Shown here: piece by piece, positions 26,999 to 35,262 of the stretch | Layout of the letters: every line of letters begins with the position of its first letter | Numbering within the stretch: position 1 is the stretch's first letter | Assembly: GCF_013373795.3 (NCBI RefSeq) | Contig: NZ_CP088022.1 | Span: forward strand, 7,254,001 to 7,318,000 | Direction: 5' to 3' | DNA length: 64,000 bases | From: Bradyrhizobium quebecense | Lineage (GTDB): Bacteria; Pseudomonadota; Alphaproteobacteria; Rhizobiales; Xanthobacteraceae | Program-made: the position numbers and the translations under genes | Notes under the pieces: generated by a model | Databases searched by the model: none | The model's input: only the letters and a program-made list of their open reading frames with translations | Told to the model about the DNA's origin: nothing

Positions 26999-27020
26999 AT
27001 TGTTGTGAGGGCCGTACCAT

Positions 27021-28085
27021 CTAAACCCTGAACAGCCGCGCATAGCGCGTCTTGATCTCTTCGGTCATCGCCTCGACCCCCGCCGGACCTTCCTTCATCA
27101 GCTTGATGTCGGCGAGCTTGCGCCGGCCGGCCTTCGGCTGCACCTGCGCGTGCACCGAATACTGCCCGGTGAAGTCGACGAAGAATTGCTGGGTCTCGCG
27201 GGTGTGCAGCCAGGCCTGGAACAGTCTTGCGGCGTTCGGGTGCGGCGCGCCGGCGAAGATGCCTGTCGGACCCGAGATCGTCGGCGTGCCCTCGGTCGGG
27301 TAGACCGGCTCGACGGGCTGTCCGGCTTCCTTCAAGAGCACGATGCCGTATTCATTGCCGTCGGCCATCACGGCGCGCTCGCCGAGCGAGAGCTTCTTCG
27401 GCGGATCGGTCGAGGACTGCACCTGCATCACGCGCTGCTTCGAAAGCTTCTCCAGGTAGGGCCAGCCGAGCTCGCGGACGATCTGGAACGTGGTGGTCAT
27501 GATGGTCCCGCTATAGGCCGGATGGCCCTTCACCATCTTGCCGGCCCATTTCGGGTCGAGCAGATCGGCAAAGCTCTTCGGCGCATCCTCCGCCTTCACC
27601 AGATTGGTGTTGTAGGCGATCGACGACAGCCACAGCCGCGTGGTCACGGCCATGCCGTCCGGGTCGCGATATCCGTCGGGGAAGTGCCTGGCGACGTCCT
27701 CGGGGACGAACGGCATCAGCCAGCCGCTCTTTTTCCACGGGATGAAGTGCGAGGCATCGGCGCTGTTGACGACGTCGGCGGCGTGGATGTTGGCGTCGAA
27801 TTCCTGCGCCACGCGCTGGAACAGCCGCTCCGAGCCGGAACGCTCGATCTGTACGCTGATGCCGGGATAGGCGGTCTCGAACGCCTTGCCAAGCTTTTCG
27901 CCGACCGGCAGGTCCATCGACGAATAGAACACGAGCTTGCCTTCTTTGGTCGCGGCCGCCACCAGATCGGGCGTGATCGCGGCCGGCTCGGGTGGCGCGG
28001 CGCGCACGGGCGACGCGAATACATTGCCGAGCGCAAGCGCCGCAGAGCCTTTCAGGACGTGGCGTCTGGAGATTTGTTTCCGCAT
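27021..28085 (-). CDS. Iron-type ABC transporter substrate-binding protein
   Basis: 354 residues. Signal peptide with a twin-arginine-like SRRHVLKGSAALALG start, cleaved after VRAA, then a two-lobed periplasmic binding fold (GKLVFYSSMDLPVGEKLGKA is typical of the iron(III)/phosphonate group; PHPNAARLFQAWLHTRETQQ is near the C-terminal end). I cannot identify the paired metal-binding tyrosines with certainty, so the ligand (ferric iron or another anion complex) is open. Encoded upstream of the permease and downstream of the ATPase on the same strand. Confidence 0.85.
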   Translation of the reverse strand: MRKQISRRHVLKGSAALALGNVFASPVRAAPPEPAAITPDLVAAATKEGKLVFYSSMDLPVGEKLGKAFETAYPGISVQIERSGSERLFQRVAQEFDANIHAADVVNSADASHFIPWKKSGWLMPFVPEDVARHFPDGYRDPDGMAVTTRLWLSSIAYNTNLVKAEDAPKSFADLLDPKWAGKMVKGHPAYSGTIMTTTFQIVRELGWPYLEKLSKQRVMQVQSSTDPPKKLSLGERAVMADGNEYGIVLLKEAGQPVEPVYPTEGTPTISGPTGIFAGAPHPNAARLFQAWLHTRETQQFFVDFTGQYSVHAQVQPKAGRRKLADIKLMKEGPAGVEAMTEEIKTRYARLFRV

Positions 28086-28108
28086 CGCGTCCCTCCGTTT
28101 CTTGTTCG

Positions 28109-29170
28109 TTATCGGCTGAGGGCCCGGCAGCGTTCCGCCGGCAGTGTCAGCCAGACCTCGCTGCCCTTCTCGACCGCGGTCTCGGTCGGCGTGGTCACCC
28201 GCAGCGAGGTGCCGTCAGAGGTTTCCACCATGTAGTCGCGGTTCATGCCGAGATAGACCTGTCGCGTCACGATGGCCTTGAGCGTGTTCTGCGCTGCGGC
28301 GGGGGCTTGCGTCGAGAGCTGGATCTCGTGCTGGCGGATCGCGACCGGCGCGCTCTGGCCGGCCGTGAGCCTGGCGCCGACCACCGCGAGCGTCGCGCCG
28401 GCGAACTCGACATGGGTCGCATCGCGCGCGGTGCCCTTGATCACGTTGGCCGCGCCGATGAAGCGCGCGACGAATTCGGATTCCGGCCGGGCATAGATGT
28501 CTTCAGGGCTGCCGAGCTGGTCGATCTTGCCGGCATTCATTACCGCGATCAGGTCGGCGGTCGTCATCGCCTCGGATTGATCGTGGGTGACGTAGACGGT
28601 GGTGTAGCGATATTCGTCGTGCAGGCGGCGGATTTCGAACCGCATCTCCTCGCGCAGATTGGCGTCGAGATTGGACAGCGGCTCGTCGAGCAGCAGCGTC
28701 TCGGGGCCGACGATCAGCGCGCGTGCCAGCGCGACGCGCTGCTGCTGGCCGCCGGAGAGCTCGCCCGGATAGCGCTGCGCCAGCGGTTCCAGCTTGGTGG
28801 TCGCCAGGATCGCGGCGAGCTTCTTGGCGATGGCGTCGCGATCCATTTTGCGCAAGCGCAGCCCATAGACGATGTTCTCGGCCACCGTCATATGCGGCCA
28901 CAACGCGTAGCTCTGGAAGATCATCGACATGTTGCGCTGCTCGGGCGGCAGCGTGCGCGCCTTCGATGACACCACGCGGTCGCCGACACGGATCTCGCCG
29001 CCGGATGGTTCGAGGAAGCCTGCGATCAGCCGCAGCGTCGTGGTCTTGCCGCAGCCGGACGGCCCGAGCAGGCAGACCAGCCGGCCGTGATCGATCGTGA
29101 GCGAGACATCATCAACCGCGACAAACGATCCAAACCGCTTGACCAGGCCACGCAGCTCCACCGATGCCAA
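28109..29170 (-). CDS. ABC transporter ATPase, FbpC type
   Basis: 353 residues: Walker A LGPSGCGKTTTLRLIAGF, signature LSGGQQQRVALARAL, Walker B ETLLLDEPLSNLD, switch His in VYVTHDQSEA, and a C-terminal TOBE-type domain from about residue 240. It would energise the iron-type permease at 25140-26871 together with the binding protein at 27021-28085. First gene of the minus-strand set, 23 bp before the binding protein gene. ATG at 29170 gives the full N-terminus. Confidence 0.9.
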   Translation of the reverse strand: MASVELRGLVKRFGSFVAVDDVSLTIDHGRLVCLLGPSGCGKTTTLRLIAGFLEPSGGEIRVGDRVVSSKARTLPPEQRNMSMIFQSYALWPHMTVAENIVYGLRLRKMDRDAIAKKLAAILATTKLEPLAQRYPGELSGGQQQRVALARALIVGPETLLLDEPLSNLDANLREEMRFEIRRLHDEYRYTTVYVTHDQSEAMTTADLIAVMNAGKIDQLGSPEDIYARPESEFVARFIGAANVIKGTARDATHVEFAGATLAVVGARLTAGQSAPVAIRQHEIQLSTQAPAAAQNTLKAIVTRQVYLGMNRDYMVETSDGTSLRVTTPTETAVEKGSEVWLTLPAERCRALSR

Positions 29171-29292
29171 GCGATCCCTCCATCTTGTTAAGTTGCAGGG
29201 ATCCGCGCCCGGCTGTTGCCGGCAGTAAAGCGGAAAATGATGACGGCGAATAGTGTTGATGCATCTCTAGCAATGCGCCTCGCGCAATTCCC

Positions 29293-29442
29293 TTCCCGTC
29301 ATCCTGAGGAGCGCGCTCTTGCGCGCGTCTCGAAGGATGGACGGCCCGGATTTCTCGGCGCGCTCATCTTGCCGCGCGGCGGCAGCTTGGCCGTCGATCC
29401 TTCGAGACGGCCGCTGCGCGGCCTCCTCAGGATGACGGGGAA
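29293..29442. repeat. Dispersed repeat, family D, copy 1, with terminal inverted repeats
   Basis: Ends TTCCCGTCATCCTGAGGA and TCCTCAGGATGACGGGGAA are near-exact inverted repeats; inner arms TCTCGAAGGAT and ATCCTTCGAGA also pair. Its right end contains the stop codon and last codons of the GIY-YIG gene. A second copy in the same orientation is at 29759-29902. Confidence 0.85.
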
Positions 29443-29735
29443 GGAGTTGCTCCGCGTCGATGGGCCAGTTGGCTGATCGTAACCCAATCCGATCGGATCA
29501 GCGCTTCCTTCTTCGCCCGGCCCCAGCCCTTGATCTGCCGTTCTGCCGCGATGCCGTCGGTGATGCGCTCGAAGTACTCCGACCAGACGAGGACGACTGG
29601 TCGCCGATTGTAGGTGTAGCCGGGGAAGGTGCCCGCGTTGTGCTGCTCGATGCGCGGTGCAAGGTCATCGCCCGTTGCGCTGCCGACATAGTACGAGTTG
29701 TCGGCGCAGCGAAGCATGTAGACGTAGATGCCCAT
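29427..29735 (-). CDS. GIY-YIG nuclease-like small protein
   Basis: 102 residues, a stand-alone GIY-YIG domain of the YhbQ/UPF0213 type. The core motifs are YVYMLRCADNSYYVGSATGD and RIEQHNAGTFPGYT, with the conserved Arg, and ERQIKGWGRAKKEALI carries the metal-ligand Glu. Such proteins are predicted DNA endonucleases of unknown role. The gene is boxed between two copies of repeat family D (29293-29442 and 29759-29902), and its last residues (PSPSS) and TGA stop lie within copy 1. The arrangement suggests the gene and repeats form, or once formed, a mobile unit. Confidence 0.88.
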   Translation of the reverse strand: MGIYVYMLRCADNSYYVGSATGDDLAPRIEQHNAGTFPGYTYNRRPVVLVWSEYFERITDGIAAERQIKGWGRAKKEALIRSDWVTISQLAHRRGATPSPSS

Positions 29736-29758
29736 TGTGATGACCCCGTGACCAGTGT

Positions 29759-29902
29759 CCCGTCATCCTGAGGTGCGAGCGGAGCGAGCCTCGAAGGATC
29801 GACGGCCCGGATATCTCCGCGCGCCTGTGTCAGCTTCGCGGCGGCAGCTCGGCCGTCGACCCGTCGAGACGCCGCGCGAAGCGCGGCTCCTCAGGGTGAC
29901 GG
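29759..29902. repeat. Dispersed repeat, family D, copy 2
   Basis: Starts CCGTCATCCTGAGGTGCGAG and ends CTCCTCAGGGTGACGG, with CTCGAAGGATCGACGG inside. Same orientation as copy 1, on the far side of the GIY-YIG gene. Confidence 0.8.
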
Positions 29903-29934
29903 ATTCGGCGGCGGTTCGATCTTCTGCTCGCCCG

Positions 29935-31119
29935 TTACGCCTTCACGTTCTCGCCGAGCCACTGGATGGCGGCGTCGGCGCCGGCCTTGCCGTGCGGGAT
30001 ATTCAGCGCGGTGAGCGCGACTTCGACGACGCCGAGCGTGCCGAGGATCATCGGCGCGTTGACGTGGCCCATATGCGCGATGCGGAAGGCCTGACCCTGC
30101 AGGTCGCCGATGCCGGTGCCGAGCACCACGCCGCACTTCTCCTTGGCATAGCGCTGGATCGCGGCGGGATCGGCGCCCTTCACGGTCACGGTCGTCACCG
30201 TGTTGGAGCGCTCGGCGGGCTCGGCGATGTTGAAGCCGAGCACCTGGCCCTCGCCCCAGACGGCGACGGCGCGGCGCACGGCTTCGCCGAGCAGCCGGTG
30301 CCGTTCGAAGGCATTCTCCAGGCCCTCGGCGTGCAGCATGTTGATCGCCTCGCGCAGCGCGAACAACAGATGCACCGGCGCGGTGCCGGCATATTTGCGG
30401 TAGTGCTCAGAGCCCTCGCGTTCGGTCCAGTCCCAATACGGCGTGCGCAGGTCGGCCTTCTTGTGCGCGTCCCAGGCGCGGTCATTGGCGGCGACGAAGC
30501 CGAGGCCGGGCGGCGTCATCAGGCCCTTCTGCGAGCCGGACATCGCAACGTCGACATACCATTTGTCCATCTCGAACGGCATGCAGCCGAGCGAGGCGAC
30601 GGTATCGACCATGAACAGCGCGGGATGGCCCGCGGCCTTGATCGCCTTGCCGATCGCCTCGATGTCGTTATAGGCGCCGGACGCGGTGTCGACCTGCACC
30701 GCGAGGATCGCCTTGATCTTGTGCTCCTTGTCGCGGCGCAGCCGCTCCTCGACCTCAGCCGGGCGGATCGCGCGGCGCCAGTCGCCCTTCAGCACCTCGA
30801 CATCGGCGCCCATCGCGGCCGCCGCCTGGCCCCAGCCGATCGCGAAGCGCCCGCTCTCCAGCACCAGCACCTTGTCGCCGCGCGACAACACGTTGGAGAG
30901 CGTCGCCTCCCAGGCGCCGTGGCCGTTGGCGATGTAGATGTAGGATTTGCCCATGGTGGCGAACAGCTTCGAGAGATCGCGCAGCAGGCTTTCGGTCAGT
31001 TCGAACATCTCGGCGGAGTAGATATCGAGCGCCGGGCGATGCATCGCCTGCAGCACCTGATCAGGCATCGTGGTGGGCCCGGGGATGGCCAGAAATTCCC
31101 GGCCCGCGCGAACGGTCAT
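29935..31119 (-). CDS. Class V aminotransferase, serine-glyoxylate/alanine-glyoxylate type
   Basis: 394 residues from the ATG at 31119, which follows AAGGAACAGGACG. Near the N-terminus FLAIPGPTTMPDQVLQAMHR is typical of the alanine/serine-glyoxylate group. The PLP lysine is in AMSGSQKGLMTPPGL, and the Asp that contacts the pyridine nitrogen is in LFMVDTVASLG. It would move an amino group from serine or alanine to glyoxylate, giving glycine. Flanked by repeat D2 and a 132-bp gap, so it is probably transcribed alone. Confidence 0.9.
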   Translation of the reverse strand: MTVRAGREFLAIPGPTTMPDQVLQAMHRPALDIYSAEMFELTESLLRDLSKLFATMGKSYIYIANGHGAWEATLSNVLSRGDKVLVLESGRFAIGWGQAAAAMGADVEVLKGDWRRAIRPAEVEERLRRDKEHKIKAILAVQVDTASGAYNDIEAIGKAIKAAGHPALFMVDTVASLGCMPFEMDKWYVDVAMSGSQKGLMTPPGLGFVAANDRAWDAHKKADLRTPYWDWTEREGSEHYRKYAGTAPVHLLFALREAINMLHAEGLENAFERHRLLGEAVRRAVAVWGEGQVLGFNIAEPAERSNTVTTVTVKGADPAAIQRYAKEKCGVVLGTGIGDLQGQAFRIAHMGHVNAPMILGTLGVVEVALTALNIPHGKAGADAAIQWLGENVKA

Positions 31120-31251
31120 CGTCCTGTTCCTTTTGGGTAAAGCTACGCAAATCATGCGTCTGAGGGGTCAAGCGTGGAGGATATGCCATCGTGGCCGCGA
31201 TTGCGAGCCGGACGAAGCAATCCAGCGTTTCCAAAAGCGCGGGACACAGCC

Positions 31252-32082
31252 TTATTTGTCGATGGTCTCGACCACAGCACGCCAGATCTGGTCCTTGAAC
31301 TCGGTCGCGGCGGGGCTTGGAATCTGCTCGACGGTCCCGTCGTTCTTGCGGCAGGCCTCGACCAGCCGCATCACCCAGATTTCACCGTCGGTGTAATAGA
31401 GGTCGCCGCCGCCATTATGCCCGTCGAAGGTCGGGCCGATGCCGGTGACCTGGTATTTCGCGGTGACCATGCCGGCGGATTCGAGATCGGTCGCGAGCAG
31501 CGCGCGCTCGGCGTCGAGGTCGGCGGCGATATGATGCGTCACCGCGCCGGTGTAGCGACTGATGCCGACACTGCGGTCGAGCGTCGCAGCGCCAAGCCAC
31601 ACCGGGCGCTTCTCCTGACCCTGATCGAGCACCCGCCAGAAACGGACATGGTTGCGGCGATCCGCGCTCGATCCGACCGGCCGTTCGAAGGCGAGGTCCT
31701 CGCGGCGGCCGAGATAGAACAGGTTGCTCACCGGCGCATCCTTGTAGGGACGGTCGAGCAGCACGCTGCCTACGATTTCGATCGAGGATTTCAGCGTGAC
31801 CGGATCGGCCGGGAACCAGCCGGCCTCGTGCATCGCGCAGACCACGTCCTTGGTGTCGCCGATCAGCCCGACATTCATGGGGTCGCCGGGAATGCCCTGC
31901 GCTGTGCGGGTCACCATCGGCAGATTGGCGAGGCCCTTCTGGTGCTCGTAATGCGTCCACAGCGCCGGCAGCACCAGATAGGCCGCGATCAGATAGGTGA
32001 CCAGGACGAACAGCAGCAGCTGCAGATAGCGCACGCGTTTGCGACGGCGCGCCGCAGGCGGGTTGATTTCGATGTCAGTCAC
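31252..32082 (-). CDS. LssY C-terminal domain membrane-anchored protein
   Basis: 276 residues. One N-terminal membrane helix (LQLLLFVLVTYLIAAYLVLP) after a basic stretch anchors it in the inner membrane with the bulk outside. The body matches the LssY_C pattern: MHEAGWFPADPVTLKSSI, then RPYKDAPVSNLFYLGRREDL and RRNHVRFWRVLD. The function of LssY_C proteins is unknown; some are fused to lipid phosphatase-type enzymes. GTG start at 32082; no better ATG. 33 bp after the thermonuclease-like gene on the same strand. Confidence 0.8.
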   Translation of the reverse strand: MTDIEINPPAARRRKRVRYLQLLLFVLVTYLIAAYLVLPALWTHYEHQKGLANLPMVTRTAQGIPGDPMNVGLIGDTKDVVCAMHEAGWFPADPVTLKSSIEIVGSVLLDRPYKDAPVSNLFYLGRREDLAFERPVGSSADRRNHVRFWRVLDQGQEKRPVWLGAATLDRSVGISRYTGAVTHHIAADLDAERALLATDLESAGMVTAKYQVTGIGPTFDGHNGGGDLYYTDGEIWVMRLVEACRKNDGTVEQIPSPAATEFKDQIWRAVVETIDK

Positions 32083-32115
32083 GGCACACGCTTCCGGATC
32101 AGTGCGTCGCGCGCC

Positions 32116-32841
32116 TTAGCGCCGCGTCTCACGGCAGCCGGCGGCTTCGGCTTCCTCGACCGAGCAGAACCAGCGCGTGCCCTTGCTGATCTTCATCTCG
32201 ATCTTGGCGTACCAGCGGCTGGTCGGCTGGTGAAAGATGCATTCGCCGGAGCGGTTGACGTTGCCCTTGATGGTGCAGTCGGGCGAGGGCGCCACCGGGC
32301 CGGAGGCCGAGGCGAGCAGGATCGAGTGTGCACTCTCCGGCACTTTCACGGTGCCGAGCACGGTGGTCTTCTTGTTGCGCACGCGCCAGTCCCACGGCGC
32401 GATGAATGCGCCCTGCCACATCCCTGCCTTGGCCTCGCGCGCCGCCTTCTCGTCCGGCTCGTAGTCATGCGAGATGCGGGTGTAGGCCAGCGCCCAGCCA
32501 TTGCTGACCATCCATTTCTGGATGTCCTCGCCGTCGACCTCGCAGCGCGCAATGGTGCGGCCGCGGCGATCGACCGAACGCGCGTGACAGGTCCAGCTCT
32601 TGTTGCCGGCATGCTTGATCAGCTCGTCGCGCGCGGCGACGCCGCAGGTCCAGCGCTCGCCCTTGGTGTTGAGGCAGAGCTGGTCGGTCGACGGCGCGTC
32701 GATCCCGCCGAGCCGGATCTTGACGCTGCCGATCATGAGCTGGTCGCCGTCGCGGATCTTCGGCACGCCGGTGACGTCGGCGGCGACAGCCAGCGTCGGC
32801 AGCGACAGCAGCAGGCCAGCAGTGAGCAGCGTCTTGAGCAT
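32116..32841 (-). CDS. Thermonuclease-like exported protein with C-terminal sunset-type domain
   Basis: 241 residues. A signal peptide (LLTAGLLLSLPTLAVAA) is followed by a staphylococcal-nuclease fold: KIRDGDQLMI, VKIRLGGIDAPSTDQ and DRRGRTIARCEVDG. The two catalytic arginines appear present, but the position after GIDAP, normally Glu in active nucleases, is Ser, so activity is doubtful. The C-terminus (CTIKGNVNRSGECIFHQP to FCSVEEAEAAGCRE) is a small Cys-containing module like those called sunset domains. ATG at 32841 follows GGAAACGCCG. Confidence 0.85.
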   Translation of the reverse strand: MLKTLLTAGLLLSLPTLAVAADVTGVPKIRDGDQLMIGSVKIRLGGIDAPSTDQLCLNTKGERWTCGVAARDELIKHAGNKSWTCHARSVDRRGRTIARCEVDGEDIQKWMVSNGWALAYTRISHDYEPDEKAAREAKAGMWQGAFIAPWDWRVRNKKTTVLGTVKVPESAHSILLASASGPVAPSPDCTIKGNVNRSGECIFHQPTSRWYAKIEMKISKGTRWFCSVEEAEAAGCRETRR

Positions 32842-33174
32842 CGGCGTTTCCGGCCAGTCTTTCGTTCAGCGTTCCGGGCCCAAAGGATCGGCGAGGATTG
32901 TGCGGGCAATTGGGCAACCCTGCCAGTGGTGTTGCGTTTCCGCCAGTTTCAACTTCGCGTCATCCCGCTCCGCGATGTCATCCTCCCCTGGAGGGGGAGG
33001 ATCGGTTCGTATGAAGCGAAGCGCAATGCGAACCGAGGTGGGGTGACAGCTCTCCGCAGAAACGGTGCCCGTGTGGAGGGATCACCCCACCCCGTATCGC
33101 ATCTTGCTTCGCGCGATGCTATACGACCCTCCCCCTCCAGGGGAGGGTGAACCGGGCGACTGCGCTCTACCATC
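32842..33174. other. 333-bp gap containing a dispersed repeat (family E)
   Basis: No gene. The repeat covers about 32978-33150: TCATCCTCCCCTGGAGGGGG at one end and CCCTCCCCCTCCAGGGGAGG at the other pair as long arms, with ACCGAGGTGGGGTGA and TCACCCCACCCCGTA inside. It separates the convergently ending alpha-toroid gene from the thermonuclease gene start. Confidence 0.7.
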
Positions 33175-34902
33175 CTACGCCGCAAGCATCCGCTTCCTGG
33201 CCAGCGCAAGGGCCATCAGCACGAAGGCCGACGTCACCTCGGGCCCGCCGACCAGGATCCGCGTCGGCGTCTTCATCTTATTCCATTCATATGCCCTGTA
33301 GGGTCCCTTGCGGCCGCCTTCGCCGAGGCCTTGCACGATGCAGTGCAGCGCCGGCGTGAAGGTCGAGACCTCGGCGCCAAGATGCGCCAGCGCCATCAGC
33401 GCGAGCGCGGCGTCGAACGGGTTCATCTCATGCGCGATCAGCTCGCCCTGGACGTAGCCGAGCACGCGGGCGCGGATCAGCGCGAACACATTGCCGGGGT
33501 CGATGACGCGCTGCGCCGCCAGCGGCAGCGCGATGAAGGCGGCGTAGCAGCGGCCGAAATAGGCCGAATAGAGCTCCGGCAGATAATAGATATGCGAGCG
33601 CGGATTCCTGAACGCGCCGCTTTCGACCAACCTCTTCTGGAAGGCGATGATGCGATGCACCGTCTCGAGCCGTTGCGGCGTCTCGATGATCCGCCAGCGG
33701 GCGAGGTTGCGGAACGAGACCTCGAGGATGTCGAGGTTCAGCGTCGGATCGAGGTCGTTGCCATAAGGCCGCTCGCCGGCGAGATTGTCGATCCAGGTGA
33801 CGACACCGCCCTCATAGTCGATGTTATCGTTGAGCGGCACGGTGACGCGCGGCTCGTTGGCGCCCGATCGCACCTGGTAGCCGCGGTAGAAATCCAGCAG
33901 CGGCTGCTGCAGGATCGGATCGTCGGAGCCGGCTTGCGTCGCGGCCGAGAACGCGCACGCCGTGGTGTCGCAGTCGGGCACATAGACGCCGAAGCCGAGG
34001 TCCTGCTTGATCTGGGCGAAGAAGCGCGAGAAACGCGGATGCCGTCCCGGCGCCAGCGCGGTGATCACCTTCACGACCGAGCCGTCATGCGAGGGCACCT
34101 CCTCGGCGCTGGTCTTCAGGCAGAACTCCACCATCTCGGCGACCGCGCGCCGCGCCGCGCCTGCCTCATCCGGTGACGCGAGCCCGGTCTCGACATAGCT
34201 CAGCAGCGCCTCGGTGAAGAAGGCATCGTAATAGGCCGAGCGATGGCGGATCTGCACCGGCTCCCACATCGGCTCGGCGATGCCGCGCCATGGCGGGTTG
34301 ATCAGCCCGCGCGCCGGCGAATGCGCGATGAAGACCCGCGCCAGGCTGAACAGCAAGGTCGAGTTCTTGTAGCCGCGCGCGTTCAGCCCGGTCAGTGCCA
34401 TCAGCATCTCGCGCCCTCCGATGTCGGCATCGCCGATCAGGTTGAAGGCGGCATAGGTCGGGATGAAGCCGCATCGGCCGAACGAGCCGAGCAGATGCGC
34501 GCCGGTTAAGCGGATCACGCGGTCGATCTCGGCCGTCGCCGGCGGATGGCAAGCCGTCGTCGCGGCCGGCGGGGCGGGGTGGTGCACGCCGATGCCGTCC
34601 ATCAGGTCGGCGACCGGGGCGCCGATCGCGGCCCAGTCAGGCGCCGCGGCGTCGCGCGCCTCGGTCAACGCCGCGCGCAGGCCCGCCAGGCGGTCGGCGT
34701 CGTTGAGGGCGGGCAGGCCGGTGCGGCGGAGCAGCGCGCGCAGCGCCGGATTGCCGAGCGCGGTCCGGTAGAACTTCCCGAGATGGGCATCGCCGCCGCG
34801 ATAGGCCTGCAGCACGGGGTCGCAGACGTCGTAAAGCGACGGGCCGTCCTTCTTGGCGGTCAGCGCCCGGCATACCGCGCCAGCGATCTCGTGAAGGCTC
34901 AT
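33175..34902 (-). CDS. Alpha-toroid-like protein with a DxDTTA motif, function unknown
   Basis: 575 residues from the ATG at 34902. No signal peptide or membrane helix. It has recurring helix-pair segments of the kind found in terpene cyclase and prenyltransferase toroids (ALLSYVETG; PFDAALALMALAHLGA; SAFVLMALALARK). At residues 310-315 it reads DCDTTA, which resembles the D-x-D-D/T-T-A acid motif of class II terpene cyclases (D-x-D-T-T occurs in drimenyl diphosphate synthases). GNDLDPTLNLDIL near 381 is another acidic segment. No QW motif is obvious. I cannot name it; the cyclase-fold idea is inference. A near-consensus Crp site lies 114 bp upstream. Confidence 0.7.
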   Translation of the reverse strand: MSLHEIAGAVCRALTAKKDGPSLYDVCDPVLQAYRGGDAHLGKFYRTALGNPALRALLRRTGLPALNDADRLAGLRAALTEARDAAAPDWAAIGAPVADLMDGIGVHHPAPPAATTACHPPATAEIDRVIRLTGAHLLGSFGRCGFIPTYAAFNLIGDADIGGREMLMALTGLNARGYKNSTLLFSLARVFIAHSPARGLINPPWRGIAEPMWEPVQIRHRSAYYDAFFTEALLSYVETGLASPDEAGAARRAVAEMVEFCLKTSAEEVPSHDGSVVKVITALAPGRHPRFSRFFAQIKQDLGFGVYVPDCDTTACAFSAATQAGSDDPILQQPLLDFYRGYQVRSGANEPRVTVPLNDNIDYEGGVVTWIDNLAGERPYGNDLDPTLNLDILEVSFRNLARWRIIETPQRLETVHRIIAFQKRLVESGAFRNPRSHIYYLPELYSAYFGRCYAAFIALPLAAQRVIDPGNVFALIRARVLGYVQGELIAHEMNPFDAALALMALAHLGAEVSTFTPALHCIVQGLGEGGRKGPYRAYEWNKMKTPTRILVGGPEVTSAFVLMALALARKRMLAA

Positions 34903-35016
34903 GAATCCCTTTCTCGAGGAACCGGTTAACGCCGCCGCCCCCGGCGGTGTTTCCTCCGGTCCTCCCCCAAACTCGCAAGCCGTTGGAAAGCTACATGAAT
35001 CCGTACAGAATACAAA

Positions 35017-35032
35017 TGTGACCGAAGTCACG
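35017..35032. promoter_or_regulatory. Crp-like site TGTGA-N6-TCACG
   Basis: One mismatch to TGTGA-N6-TCACA. It lies 114 bp from the alpha-toroid-like start and 230 bp from the caspase-like start. The perfect site at 59764 is also 230 bp from the start of the second caspase-like gene. Confidence 0.5.
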
Positions 35033-35128
35033 TAACGGGATCTTAACGGCGTCAATGGCCTGTGCCGGGCGGCAGCATGCTGCAAACCGGGTTGCTCCGG
35101 CGGTCCAGCCGGGTTAAGGGAGTGTTTG

Positions 35129-35142
35129 TTGCGGCGCCGCAA
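35129..35142. promoter_or_regulatory. Perfect palindrome resembling a FixK box
   Basis: TTGCGGCGCCGCAA fits the FixK2-type pattern TTG(A/C)-N6-(T/G)CAA and is fully palindromic. 120 bp upstream of the caspase-like gene. Chance G-C palindromes are common in this genome type, so this is tentative. Confidence 0.35.
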
Positions 35143-35262
35143 ATTGAGCTGAATTCAACGGCACACACACCTCAACCCCATTAAACCTGATCGTCACTGA
35201 CGCGACTAACTGGCGCGATTTCGCTCGAACGCCATCGGGATAGAGATTGGGACTAGAACGTT

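Larger units (their letters stand above)
34903..35262. other. 360-bp divergent intergenic region
   Basis: Holds the promoters of the alpha-toroid-like gene and the first caspase-like gene, a Crp-like site (35017-35032) and a FixK-like palindrome (35129-35142). No gene seen. Confidence 0.6.

Noticed and set aside
35001..35015. CCGTA-CAGAA-TACAA near the alpha-toroid gene as a member of the palindrome set
   Set aside because: Spacer is five bases and the right arm has two mismatches.
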